64,000 nt of DNA from Acanthochlamys bracteata (Eukaryota > Streptophyta > Magnoliopsida > Pandanales > Velloziaceae): the NCBI GenBank assembly GCA_019914995.1, contig CM034143.1:6239501-6303500 (forward strand), read 5' to 3'. Made by a program: the position numbers and the translations under genes. Positions 35,185 to 47,032 of this stretch are shown one piece after another (positions within the stretch are counted from its first letter, which is position 1; each line of letters opens with the position of its first letter). The notes under the pieces were generated by a model, which had not been told where the DNA came from, did no database searches, and saw only the letters and a list, made by a program, of their open reading frames with translations.

Positions 35185-35747
35185 CTAAAATAGCAACGAA
35201 CGAGATCGGCAGAACATAACTTGTAAAAATAATTATTTACCTTGCTATAAAATAGTACATAAATAATTATTATTGAGTCAAACCATATGCATAGAACTAT
35301 GTGTTCATTAATTATTTTGAATGAATGAAAAATAATTCTTCATATGAACTTAACGCAGAAGTTACTCATTAAACATAATAGTGAACAAATTTTTTAAGAA
35401 AAGAATTCCAATTTTTATATAAACTGTGAGCAAGAAAGGAACTACAAGACTTGATTAATTAGTATGTTCTTTTCATTTCTACTCTAAAAAAAATAAAATA
35501 TTATTCGGACTCCAAATTAAAATAAATTTATATTAGTAACGTGAATAATTTGATACACCTAAATAAAAATCAAACTAATTTAATAAGTTAGATCTGAATA
35601 ATAATGTAAAATTGATAAAGTATTTAAGTGAAAATAAATTAATTAATTTGAATATGATCAGCAATTCATTTAGAATTGAATCAAGTAAATTCTGTCATTG
35701 TGGCTTAATAATTAATTTTTTTTAAATAATTTCGTATCAGAGCCTGT

Positions 35748-35942
35748 TTGACTGAGCATTTCATCAATAATAATTTTTAATTTTATATTTTTTAATATAT
35801 ATTTTATAAGTATCAAAAAATTTATTTAAAATTTTAAAAAATTTAAAAAATTCTATGTAATAAAATTTTTATTATATATTTTTATTATTTTTAAAAGTTA
35901 AAAAATAGAATTTATTTTTTTTTTAAATATAAATATTTTTAA
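35748..35942 (+). mobile_element. AT-rich MITE-like element, family B copy
   Basis: The motif order TTTTTAATTTTATATTTTTT, AATATATATTTTATAAGTAT, then TTTTTATTATATATTTTTAT and a TTTTTAAACG end parallels 285-505 and 37602-37800. Boundaries are approximate. Confidence 0.45.
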
Positions 35943-36644
35943 ACGCCGGTCGAGAATTAAAATTGATATATAATTATATGTTAAAAATATTAACTTCTAA
36001 ATATTTGGTCAATGCTACGAGTATGTATTGCACAAACATTCATGATATTTTTTTGTATACGTATTATAATAAGGAACCAATGGCCGTTGAATATTATAAA
36101 ATTGTTCGACTAATAATAATTATAGAAAATAGTTAACGGCTTCGCGAAGGCATAACTATATATTTATATTAAATGTAAAACTATATGTAAGTTGACTTAA
36201 TTATTTTTATAAATTTATTTACTCTAAATACTAATTTTTTCAGTAACGTGTACTACATATTGAGCTGTTAAATTATTAAGTTAAAAATTAAACCTAGTGT
36301 TTTTATAGTTTCTAAAGATTTATGAATTATTTTCTCGAAACTTGTCTTATTGATTAATTAGTACATGTTTTTTTTCTCGTACACTACAATAGTTACAATA
36401 GTTAGTAATAGTTTCTAAGGAACTGTTAGATCATGTGCTATGACAAACTTTAGTAAAAGTTTTCATCATATGACTAGGGCACGTTTGAGATTGTTTTAAA
36501 AATAAAAATTTTTTATAATAAAAAATACTTTTATTTTTTAAAAATTGAGTTTTTATTTTTTATATTATAAAAATAATAAAAATCTTATTAAATAAATTTT
36601 TTTAAATTTTTTAAATTTTAAATGACTTTTTTATATATGTAGGA

Positions 36645-36932
36645 CCTGTTTTAAATATCCGTAACTGAGTTTCGTGAAAGTAAAAATTAGAAAGTAAAAT
36701 TTTTTGAAAAATAAAATGAAAGTAGAGTTCAGTATTTGTATTTCAATAGATCTTGGAATTGTGTTGAAAATAAAAAATATAGCTATATTGAAAAATATGC
36801 AAACAAGAAGGTTAGAACTAGAATTCGATATGTGCAAGTTGAATTTTGTAATTTTTTATGTAATTGAAATATATAAACTGTTAGAAATTTAAAATCTGGC
36901 AAAAAAATAAAATTACGAATTTTTGAAACACG
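36645..36932 (+). mobile_element. MITE-like element, family C copy 3
   Basis: About 288 bp, with an opening CTGTTTTAAAT and a closing TTTGAAACACG as imperfect inverted ends. It aligns closely with the reverse complement of 58997-59292: shared TTTCGTGAAARTAAAAA, TAGAAAGTA, AGTTCAGTATTTGT, TTTCAATAGAT and GAAATTTAAAATCTGGC-like blocks. Short ORFs on both strands inside it are shadows. Confidence 0.65.
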
Positions 36933-37601
36933 ACCATATAAAAAATATATTAAAAAATATGAAAAATATAAAAAAAGTTTTTTGAACTTTTTTTCAAACG
37001 CTCTCTTAAAAATTTGGTACCATAATGAATAAATATATAACAACTAATAATAATATTAATTAACATGATAAAAAAGTTATTAGATTCTTCATTAGCTTTT
37101 TGAAATCGCACACATTTGTTTAATTTTCATGAAAAAAGAATCTTAACCTTCAATGATAGGGACTTAGTCGCACTGTCATCGCGTTACGTGCTGAATTTTA
37201 GTTAGTTTTTTATAAAAATTGAACTACTGCGTTATTTTTATAAAATTAACATGTCAAAATCAATATGAAAACCTTCTTTAATAATTAATTAATTAGTTAT
37301 CTTCTTCAATTAACTTACATAAGAACTGGTGCAATGAATTAAGCACAAACAATATTATAATGTGTTTCAGGTTACTATACTGTTATTTGTTCAGGGTTTG
37401 TTGTATGAATTTTTTGTAATTTTTATTAGACGATGTTTACAAATGCTTATTAAAAAAAGTTTTTTTTTGAAAAAATATTTTTTGTTTACTTTAAAAATTT
37501 TAATAATAATTAATAATAAAATCTCACGACGTAAAATTTTTTTAATTATTTTTAATTATTTTATAAAAAATAAGTACTTTCAATAAGCTTTGTTTGATAT
37601 T

Positions 37602-37800
37602 AGTCATCAGAAAAATAATTTTTTTATTTTTATTTTATGTTTTTTAATTTATATTTTGTAAATGTATTAAAAATTAATAAAAATTTGGAAAATGTAAAAA
37701 TATTTTATGTAGTGTAATTTTTTATTATATATTTTTATTATTTTTAAAAAATAAAAAATAAAGCTAATTTTTTTAAAATAAAAATATATTCTATTTCAAA
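37602..37800 (+). mobile_element. AT-rich MITE-like element, family B copy
   Basis: Shares the recurring order of the other family B copies: ATTTTTATTTTATGTTTTTT, a TATATTTTGTAA core, then TTATTATATATTTTTATTA and a closing AAATATATTCTATTTC stretch. It is preceded by TTTGATATTAGTCATCAG. Non-coding; edges are approximate. Confidence 0.4.
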
Positions 37801-39057
37801 AAAATTATAGTTTTAGTATTATTTTGGCATGCTGTTCTTGCGTTTGTTATTCATGAAAAATCCAAAAAACACAAGCTAGTGTTTTTATTAGAGTGGTCAA
37901 ATTAATTAATTAAAGAAATGTTTTTAATTATGCAATTCTTTTGTTTTAGTGGTAGGTTAGCATGGAGATCTGTGCCCTTTATTTTTATTTAACTTTGCTG
38001 CTTGTTTCTTATTCTTGAATTAATTAATTAATTAATTAATTTAATGATATCTTTCTATAGCTGTGAAAAGATTCAGATTAAATAAAAATATTTGGTTCTC
38101 TTCATTGAGACGCTTTGAGTTTTAATTGAAGGAGGTTACCTGCCCTCTCTTCTATTCAAAGGAGACAACATTGCTTCCTTCTGTATGTAAGAGTGTTAGA
38201 AAAAAAATTAATTATACAAAAACCATTTGTTTTTAGAAGTAAGTTTGTTTTTCGGTTTATTTTATGACTTGTTTTAATTATATAAAAATTAGTATTATAA
38301 AAGTAAAATTTATAAAAATAAAATTCAGTGATAAGTTAAGTTGAATAAAATAGAGTTTAAGATGATAACTTAAATATGTGAAGTGTAGTTTAAAGTTAAA
38401 ATTTTTAGTGTAAAATTTGGTATAAAAATAAAAATAAAATTCAGAATGAGAATGAAATATATAAATTGGTCGAAATTAAAATTTAGAAAAAAATTAAAAT
38501 TTTTTATAAAATTAAAATATGTAGTTATTTTATTTATAATTTATTTTCTTTCTTTCATCAAAAAATAAGTTTTGATACATTTTATAGTTTATTTATAAAT
38601 TCACTGTTGACTTTTATTTTAGATGATTTTTTACAAATATATAAGTTCAAATATAAAAAAATAAAAGCATTGAAAGGCTCTACTGGGCCTGAGAAACATC
38701 TACATTATTATGGGCTTTATTGGGCAACACTATTAAAGCTGATAACAAATGGTTAACGGCCGTTGTTTCGGCCTATTGGAGGGACATTTGTAAGTATTTA
38801 TAAAATAAAATTTTTTAAAATAAATAATATTTTTTAGAAATGAATTTTTTTTATTTAAAAAAAATAAAAATATATAATAAAAAAAGTTTAATGTGTAAAA
38901 TTTTTATATTTTTTAAATTTTGAAATAAGTTTTTTATATATTTTATAAAATATATATTAAAAAATAAAAAATTAAAAAAATTAAAAAGCTAAATCATACG
39001 CTCTAACGTTAATGAATGATAAAAAATAATAATCTTAAACCTTGCTTCCCCTAGCTA

Positions 39058-39141
39058 GAACTCTCTAGAACCCTGATATCTCCCATATAATTAATCCATC
39101 GCTGTTCTTCACACTCGCAAAAAAAATTTTCTGGAATTCTC
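39058..39141 (+). promoter_or_regulatory. HSE-like sites in the FKBP62 upstream region
   Basis: GAACTCTCTAGAA at 39058-39070 and TTCTGGAATTCTC at 39129-39141 each show pentamer-spaced GAA/TTC units with one unit imperfect (CTC). Arabidopsis ROF1/ROF2 genes respond to heat, so HSF binding is plausible, but these are partial matches in an A/T-rich leader. Confidence 0.4.
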
Positions 39142-39203
39142 AATCCCGCATTGTTTGCTTGATTCGTTACTGTTGTTGATCAATTAGTAGCAGTAGTACT
39201 GGT

Positions 39204-42200
39204 ATGATGGAGGAAGACTTCGACTTCGCGGCAGGCGGCGGTGAGGGAATGATGGACGATGACATGATGGATTTTGAAAGCGAAAACCCGACGATCAAGG
39301 TAGGTGAAGAGAAAGAGATAGGGAAACAAGGATTGAAGAAAAAACTTGTTAAGGAAGGTGAAGGATGGGATAATCCTGAGGTTGGAGATGAAGTTGAGGG
39401 TAAGCTGAAGCTTCAAGACAGGATTAATTGTTTTGATTTTATTGATTTTATTTTTTCTGTTTCTGTTTTGGTTTCTGAACTTTGGGGGTTTTACTCTTGG
39501 GGTTATGGTTTTGTTCACCATGTGTGGTTGCATGATATATGGGGAAGCTTATGGTGATTTTTGTTTCTGTTCTTTGGTGGGAAATCATAGGCGATTTGAG
39601 TAAATTCAAATTAGTTGTGTTATTTGATAGCATCGAATTATATTGGATAGAGGTCTAGGTTAGGTATTTTCCTCATTTTTGTTGATAAAGTTGTGGTGAT
39701 TATAAGTGATTAGTGGTGTTGGCATTCTCCCTCTTAGGTGGTGAATTTTCTCTGGATTTTGGTCTGATTTTTAATGTGAATTTTCTTTGGTTTATGGTCT
39801 GATTGCAGTGCATTATACTGGGACATTGCTGGATGGGACTAAGTTTGATTCTAGCCATGACCGGGTAACACCCTTCAAGTTCACACTTGGACAAGGTATG
39901 TATTATCTCTGTTGATTCATAATTGCAGCTGAGTATGATGTAAATCATATGAAAAATGTGGAAGCATGTCTAAGAGAAATATGCAGAAACAGTTGGTGAA
40001 TATGTGAATAGGATTTTCTATGCATGTTTTACTATCTATTACTTTAAGTGCTACTGTTACTATTGAAAATTTCCTTCTAGTGTCCACATGAGAGCATGTT
40101 ATATACTCCTTGCCACAATTCCTATCAGGGCATGCGTGCCTATCTTTTCCTGCTAGCTCTATGGAATCATTGGTCTTCATATTGTGGTAATGGTTGCTTT
40201 TCTGTGGCTTCTCTTGTGGCGTTCCATTCATGCTCTATGTTGTTTTATACTTTTATGTCGCGTTGTGCATGTGAAGTTGAAGTTGCCACTTTCACATTTT
40301 ATAGTTAACTTCAGGTCTTCTTATTCATTGGTTGTTCCAGGACAAGTAATTAAAGGATGGGATCTGGGTATTAAGACCATGAAAAAGGGCGAAAATGCTA
40401 TATTCACAATTCCTCCAGAACTTGCTTATGGTGAATCTGGCTCTCCCCCGACAATTCCACCCAATGCAACACTCCTGTTTGATGTTGAATTGCTCTCATG
40501 GACAAGTGTAAAGGATATCTGCAAGGATGGTGGTGTTTTCAAGAAAATCCTGAAAGAAGGAGAGAATTGGGAGAATCCAAAGGACTTGGATGAAGTTCTT
40601 GGTATTTGAAGTTCTCTATGATGTTCTCAGCAGTATTTCTGTGGTGGAACCAAGCTTATGGCAATTTCATTGTGTGCACAGTTAAATATGAGGCACGGCT
40701 TGATGATGCTTCCGTGGTCTCTAAATCTGATGGCGTGGAGTTCACTGTGAAAGATGGTTGTCTCTTTGATGCAAATTTAATACTGATATCTTGGTCTTTT
40801 AGGTAATGTCTTCTAACATGCATTTCTTTATTGTGGTCAGGGTTCTTCTGCCCAGCTATTTCAAAGGCTGTGAAGACAATGAAGAAGAATGAGAAGGTGC
40901 TTCTCACTGTGAAGCCGCAATGTAAGCACCTATGCCTCCCTTTTCCAAGTTCTTTATATTATCTGTGAGATATGACCTGTAGAGACATTCCGCTTTGAAT
41001 AGATGGATTTGGTGAGAAAGGCAGACCAGCTTCTGGTGAAGAGGGTGCTATTCCACCAAATGCAACTCTTAATATTGAGCTGGAATTGCTCTCTTGGAAG
41101 GCTGTATCAGAGATTGGAGATGATAAGAAAGTCCTCAAGAAGATTCTCAAGGAAGGAGAAGGTTATGATCATCCTAACGAGGGAGCTGTTGTTAAAGGTA
41201 TGCAAGAGGGAATGAATTTCAAGTCCAATTTTCTGTAGATTATACCATCATATTTGAAGTCAAGGAAATTTGATGTGTTTGCAGTGAAGTTGATTGGAAA
41301 GTTGGAAGATGGTACAGTGTTCCTGAAGAAGGGCCATGACGAGGAACAACTTTACGAATTCAAGACTGATGAAGGTATGTCATCTTTAAATTTCTTTATT
41401 GGTATCTGTTTAATTTGAATAAGAGAATAACATGAATGTACTTCTTGCATTAAATGTGTAGAACATGTTGTTGATGGTCTAGACAAGGCTGTCTTGACCA
41501 TGAAGAAAGGAGAAGTTGCATTGGTCACTATTCCTTCTGATCATGCATTTGGTTCAACTGAATCAAAGCAGGACCTTGCTGTGGTTCCTCCAAATGCAAC
41601 CGTTGTTTATGAAATCGAGCTTGTTTCATTTGAGAAGGTGTATATTGTCCTCTTGTTTCAGAGTTTTGTCTTGTTCATGAATTCTATCTGATGACTGATA
41701 CATAATTCCAACTCATCAAGGAAAGGGAGTCATGGGATATGAACAATGAGGAGAAGATCGAAGCGGCAGGAAAGAAGAAAGAGGAAGGCAATGCTTTATT
41801 CAAAGTTGGAAAGTATATGAGGGCTTCGAAGAGATATGAGAAGGTTTCTATCATAACTATGATTTTCACATCAGTCTTTATGAACTGGTCAATGTACATT
41901 TCTAGTCAATGAGTTTTTTCTCTTACTATGCAGGCAGAAAAATTTGTGGAATATGACAGCACATTCAGTGAAGAGGAGAAAAAGCAGTCAAAAGCGCTGA
42001 AGATTTCTTGTAATCTTAACAATGCAGCATGCAAGCTCAAACTCAAGGACTACAAACAAGCAGAAAAGCTCTGCACAAAGGTATTAGACGGAAATTCTAT
42101 GCTGAGTCTTTTGTTTGATTAATTATCAATGCCTATTTCTAAACTATGAATTGCACGTTAACCCCAGGTCTTGGAGATTGAAAGCATGAATGTCAAGGCT

Positions 42201-42649
42201 CTCTACAGAAGAGCACAAGCATACATCAACCTTACTGACTTTGACTTGGCAGAGCTTGATATAAAGAAAGCACTAGATATAGATCCTAATAATAGGTAAT
42301 GTCTTGAAATCATGTGGTTGCTCATACTGGTTATTTTTTGCATGGCTTCGATTTTTATTACTTTTCTTATGATTGTTTAGGGAAGTGAAGTTGGAATATA
42401 AGACTCTAAAGGAGAAGGTAAAAGAATACAACAAGAAAGATGCCATGTTCTACGGCAACATGTTTGCTAAAATGACTAAACTTGTGGATCAGAACTCTAA
42501 GGTACTAACATATTTCCTTGAGAATATGATATCTTTGTTTTCGAGGTTCCCTACTTATCTTTTGCCAATGTTTTGACTTTCAGAAAGCTGAAAATGAGGC
42601 TGCACATAGGCAAGAGGTGGAGTCGATGAGTGTAGACAGCACTGCCTGA
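39204..42649 (+). CDS. FKBP62: FKBP62/ROF1 peptidyl-prolyl isomerase co-chaperone
   Basis: Thirteen exons in phase, 581 aa: 39204-39399, 39809-39895, 40341-40601, 40682-40756, 40841-40921, 41003-41197, 41285-41374, 41462-41637, 41721-41843, 41934-42080, 42168-42295, 42381-42501, 42584-42649. Three FKBP domains lie at about residues 45-150 ([35 protein letters not shown]), 165-265 and 280-390; only the first keeps the full set of typical active-site motifs. A TPR region follows (about 400-520: [46 protein letters not shown]), then a basic tail that in this family binds calmodulin. ROF1 binds HSP90 through its TPR carboxylate clamp and prolongs acquired thermotolerance through HSFA2. ROF2 (FKBP65) is the close paralogue and cannot be excluded. 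The first of two near-adjacent ATGs is used. Confidence 0.93.
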
Positions 42650-43332
42650 TCTACAAAGCTTTCATTCTGAAATGTTTAGTCTAAGACAATGAGCACAAAG
42701 TTGTTATTATCATACTTTTTTTATCAGTAATGAAGTTTTGAAGCGACCATAATTTTGGTTTTTTTTTTTTATGCTTTGCTGATTCATAGTTATGTTAGGT
42801 TGCAAACATTAATATCTAGTAGTAGCTTGACATGCTGCATGTAATTCCATGTACAAGGGTCAGCTGGTGTAGCATCAATAGCAACTTCGTTATCCTACTC
42901 TGAACCCTCTTTGTTATATTTGTATGGACCTATGACCGGTTTTGTTGGGACGCAGGTTGAGAGTGCTTATGAGAAGAGTAGTCTTTTTACAAGTGTAGTG
43001 CTGATGAAGTGTAATAACAGAGGATAGGGTATAAAAAAAAAAACCTGTCTGAAGGGAAGCCAGTCAGAAGTTGAGCATAAAATCTGTGAGAATTATTTGT
43101 TTTGAATCTCATACAGAGATTTCCAAGTTTTCGCCTGTAGCAGAATTATGATGTTCTGTAAGTTCGCAACTAAATAGTCTTTTTTATGTTAAACAATAAT
43201 AAAAATTTTTATTATATAATTATAAAAATATATTTAAAACTTATGGAAAAATTGAAATAAAATTTAAAAATAAAATGCCAAACGCATCCCGGGTCTGTTG
43301 GAATTTCAGAAGTTCCTAATTTACCCATTTTA
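42650..43332. other. FKBP62 3' UTR and intergenic sequence
   Basis: Probably 3' UTR to about 42900-43150, followed by a short AT-rich block (43190-43290) that ends in AAACGCATCCCGGG. No coding sequence is seen. Confidence 0.5.
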
Positions 43333-43733
43333 GTTTGTTATAATTACGCACTGGTTTTGCTTTTCTTCTCGTCTCTCACTCGATCAGTCGCTCACCCAGT
43401 CACCCGCGCCTGCCTCTGATCTCGCCGTCGCCGCTCCACTCGTCGCCATCAATCGAAAACTCCAAAGATCTCAAGACCAAACACCACTTTTCTTATTCTT
43501 CTTCTTCTTCATCGCCGGAGTTCGATTCTTTTTTCTACTGGTCGAAGAATCCCTAAATCGATCGCGATGGTAGTATAAATTTTAACTTTTAATCTTAACT
43601 CTGTTCTTCTTATATTCTCTACCTCGGTTTTTGTTAATGGGGCAGACAAGTATCGTTGGAGGTCCGCCTTACGGAGTGGAAGATCGTTGACGTTTCTGAA
43701 AAACCTCAAGTTTCATCACTAGAACCGCCCACC
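43333..43733 (+). other. Probable 5' leader exons of the PSF3 gene
   Basis: Pyrimidine-rich leader sequence (43370-43520) leads to CGATCGCGATG with a donor GTAGTA directly after the ATG (43570). A second exon-like block runs from the acceptor GGGGCAG (before 43648) to the donor GTAAAC after 43733. If spliced, the ATG would open a short uORF (M, then TSIVGGPPYGVEDR, stop). No known protein family was recognised, so I treat it as leader of the downstream gene, but a separate small gene is possible. Confidence 0.3.
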
Positions 43734-43812
43734 GGTAAACTAAAAGTTTCGTTCTTTTCTTTTGTTCTTTTTTTCACCTATCTTTTCAGTTGCGAAATTC
43801 GTTTTCTTCCCC

Positions 43813-43849
43813 TTTCTTGTCTGTTGTTGAAAGGACAACAGACAAGAAA
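43813..43849. other. Perfect 15-bp inverted repeat (hairpin)
   Basis: TTTCTTGTCTGTTGT, a 7-base spacer TGAAAGG, then ACAACAGACAAGAAA. All 15 arm positions pair, and the arms extend by CC/GG with one bulged A. It lies in the likely leader intron of PSF3. A 15-bp direct repeat (AAAGGACATTATACT) follows at 43848-43862 and 43880-43894. Confidence 0.85.
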
Positions 43850-44037
43850 AGGACATTATACTTGTTTTAGTGCGTTAAGAAAGGACATTATACTGATTCC
43901 AGGCAGCTACGAATTAAAAAATTCAATTTTGTCTCATTAATCTTCATATTGGCACGAAGGTCTGAGCTGATCTATCCTGCTATATTAGGATTTTGCGGTT
44001 GCTGCTAGAGGTAGCTTGTTATATCTAGAATCGGAAG

Positions 44038-45319
44038 ATGCCTGGCTATTATGACGTAGACGACATTATCATGGAGGATGAGGTTGAAATGCTATGTGCC
44101 ATTTGTATTTGATTGTGTTGTTGCTAACTATCCTCTAACATGGAAGGTCTTTTGGTAGCCAATTTCAGTTGTCTTTCAGGTTGGAGCCAATGGTGTTGGA
44201 CTGCTAGACCCTGGTTCAGAATCTAACAGAGTAAATCCTGGAACTATATGGTGAGTAAAGTTACTTGTTCTTATGTGTGCTAATGGATTGCATTTGCTAA
44301 TGTGCAGGTGGAGAAGGGTGCTAAAGTGGACCTTCCATTTTGGCTTGCTCATGAGTTGTTTCTTAGACAGGCGGTATCAATGGAAGTTCCTGCATGTTAC
44401 ACCCAAAAGTAAACTTTACTTCCTTCTAATGTCTTATTAAGAGCTAATAAGTTGAATATTATTACAAAAGTGTAAAGGAGATATAGAATATGTTGCCACA
44501 CTCAAAGCTTGGAAAAGCTCAAACCTTTGTAATTTGCATTGCCGACCATGTTGCAGAACAAGGAAAGAAGTACAAGCTGATGCAGCTTGTGTTGACCTGA
44601 GGAGTAGATGCCCTTACTTCTATGAATTGGGTTGCAAGATTGCTCCCATGTGAGTTGCTAATGTACATATTCCTGCAAGTTTCTTCTATCAAATCTTCCA
44701 TCTTAATTTTAATGTATTCATTTGTATTGTCCTGATTGGTTTAATGGTTCCACGCATGTATGTTTATTTGCATAATTTTGCATCATATCTGTCACAAGTA
44801 GCTTGAACTTGTTTGTTTATACATTTTACATGCTCCAACATGCATTTGCAAATAATTTTGATTGCTGGAAACAGTTGAATATTCTTGTTCCTTGTCTGGT
44901 TTTGCAGACATGTACTCCTGATATTTTATTGTCGTCTTCACTAGATCTTGCTTTTTCTATCACCAGGGTTCGTGATAGAAGCATTGGATCCTTTCTACTA
45001 TACACCTTCACAAATAGGTACAAAGAACTCCTTAGCAAGTCGCACAGCGCACAGGTTGCTACAGTTCCCAAATTTTTGTCTCGTCTTACTAAAGAAGAGA
45101 CCCAATGTGAGCACACTATGGTTTATGTCTTGATATCACAATTTTCCTGTGTATAATATCTTGTTGAGTTCCTTATCCTTTTGTTTAGTGTTTGAAGCTG
45201 CTAGATCATCAAAGGCTGCTTTTCAAAAGTGGCGTCTGGGTGGATCAAGATTAGAGAGGGCTTCCATTCTTGGGAGGAAAAGGAAGACAACCATTCCAAC
45301 ATACACTGAGACTCCGTAA
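44038..45319 (+). CDS. PSF3: GINS complex subunit PSF3
   Basis: Six exons in phase, 186 aa: 44038-44082, 44180-44230, 44308-44408, 44557-44649, 44967-45106, 45189-45319. It starts MPGYYDVDDIIMEDE, continues with a conserved VDLPFWLAHELFLRQAVS helix, VDLRSRCPYFYELGCKIAP, FTNRYKELLSKSHSA and FLSRLTKEETQLFEAA, and ends with ASILGRKRK. PSF3 is one of the four GINS subunits (SLD5, PSF1-3), which with CDC45 and MCM2-7 form the replicative CMG helicase. Length fits plant PSF3 (about 180 aa). The start is the ATG next to the conserved YYDVDDII motif; upstream exons appear to be leader. Intron 4, before exon 5, is the longest at about 317 bp. Confidence 0.9.
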
Positions 45320-46029
45320 CCCTGAAATCCAACATTGTTCATGAAAGCTTCCAGGGGTTGTAACAGAGCTCTATCTGTAACTTGTTCTGTCTTCTTATTA
45401 GGCTTGCTCAACCAGAGATCTCCTTACAGATTTTTCCCCATGAAATTCAACTTGAAACTGAAAAGAATAAATCAAATAGATCCTTGTGTTCATTCTTTGA
45501 CAGGGATACTTTATAGACTTGTAAAAGCTAGGGTATTTGTAAAGGCCAACTCAAATGGTCTAATAGGAATTTAATAACCTCAAGAATAATACATCTGTTT
45601 TATGAAATCCACTTAAAAATTATTGACCCTTTACATTTCTACGGTTCATTGCTTGTGTTGATTTTTATTAATTTTTTATTTTTCAATGTAATCCTTCCAA
45701 CTCCAACAGTTATATTCCTCATTTTGTAGTTATTCTTTTAGATACCAACTTTGATGGGGTAACTAGATATTCGGCGACTTGTCGAAATTGTCTTAGTTGG
45801 TGGATCAATGTCCATTGGTTACTAGTTGTGATTAACTGTAGACTTTCTTCTCTGTAATATTATTCTTTTTGGTTTTTAAGAAAATAAGGGTCATTTATCT
45901 AGCAATTGGTGTTGAACAGTCAGCACCTCTTGCAGGTCTGAATCTCCTTTCTACTTCTATGGCTTGCTGCAAGAAAAAGAGAAAACATAAAGTTTTCATA
46001 TCTGGCATGGGTTCTGCAGAACAGAGAAA
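45320..46029. other. PSF3 3' UTR and intergenic sequence
   Basis: Likely PSF3 3' UTR to about 45600, then AT-rich sequence. No supported gene; weak similarity to the region upstream of an O-methyltransferase may begin near 45900. Confidence 0.4.
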
Positions 46030-47032
46030 GAAGTTTTCTACACCATTGACCATGGTAGACCGTCAAATGAGGAAGAAGAAAAGTATACATGTATACCATG
46101 CAGTTGCCAAGTTTTTTGGTTCTGCTTATGGCGCTCAAGGACGCCATAGAACTTTCTAGTGTTAGAGATCATCAAAGAGGCCGGACTGGAAGGTAAGCAA
46201 CTATCTGCCGGTGAACTTGCAAAAAGGATTCATACAGACCACCTGCTTACCCCAGAAGCTGTGGATCGCATATTGTGGTTGCTAGCTAATTACTCTGTGC
46301 TTAGCTGTTCCCCTTATGATGGTGGACAGCAGAAGTGGCTGTACACCAGTGCTCAAATATCTTACTGTCAACAAGGTAGGCGTGTTGCCATGGGGCTCTC
46401 GACACTGGACAGAATCTTCCATGGAGAGCATGTAAGCAAATCACCTTTTTTTCTCAACATTTGACAATATAGGGTAATTGTATAAGGCTCAAGTCTACCA
46501 GATATTCTTGAACTTCTTAGAGATGTTAATGCACAGGCATTATTGAAAGATGCTGTGGTGAATGGAGAAGTCCCATTTGACAATGCTCATTAGGAAACCT
46601 TGTTTCAGCACTGTGGGAAGGATGAGAGGTTCAGAAAAGTTTTCAATATTGGGTTGTTGTCGAATTACTCTACCATTATTATGATAGAAATTTTGGATAA
46701 ATATGCGGTTTTGATCATGTCAACTTGCTTGTCTATGTTGGGGAGGTATTGGTAGTAACCTTGGCATGTTGTTGCAAAGCACCTGCATATCAAGGGCATC
46801 AATCTTGATCTACCTCATGTCATATCAGGAGCACCAGCTCTCAGTAGTATTTGTTCAAATTATTTTATGATTTTGAGAATACTAGGTAATGAAAGTTGGA
46901 TGGAAAACTGAAATTAGTTTAAAAACTGGGAATGAAGGCTTTCATATTTTTGGTACTATGCGTTGTGTGTAGGAGTTGATCACATTGAAGGAGACGTTTG
47001 TGAGCGTTCCTGGTGGAGATGCAATCAAACTA
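46030..47032 (+). pseudogene. Caffeic acid O-methyltransferase-like pseudogene
   Basis: Fragments of a plant COMT-like gene appear in order but in different frames. 46098-46158 gives MQLPSFLVLLMALKDAIELS; after a frameshift, 46159-46430 gives LEIIKEAGLEGKQLS, then EAVDRILWLLANYSVLSC (dimerisation domain). An intron-like gap ends at 46537 (GCACAG). Next come ALLKDAVVNGEVPFDNAH with a stop, GKDERFRKVFNIG, a broken glycine loop near 46734-46757 (VYVGGGIGSNL only if a base is missing), and HIKGINLDLPHVISGAPALS. A last piece, GVDHIEGD then FVSVPGGDAI in another frame, runs to 47030. Stops, frameshifts and loss of the catalytic C-terminus make it non-functional. The retained intron-like gap argues for a genomic duplicate rather than a retrocopy. 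Confidence 0.85.

Larger units (their letters stand above)
33941..39203. other. Gene-poor AT-rich region with MITE-like elements
   Basis: About 5 kb without a supported gene. It holds the bHLH promoter, a small GC-rich patch (34548-34650), family C elements (34910-35184, 36645-36932), family B elements (35748-35942, 37602-37800 and probably 36480-36620 and 38790-38990), an (ATTA)n run at 38018-38041, and the FKBP promoter. ORFs here (for example 36704-36892, 36783-37043, 37362-37586) are made of low-complexity AT-rich codons and are not called. Confidence 0.55.

Noticed and set aside
36704..37043. ORFs on both strands near 36.7-37.0 kb
   Set aside because: Made of AT-rich low-complexity codons inside or beside a family C element; no domain.
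44803..45156. 117-aa plus-strand ORF
   Set aside because: Read-through of PSF3 intron 4 into exon 5 with an unrelated N-terminal part; splicing at 44967 gives the conserved GINS sequence.
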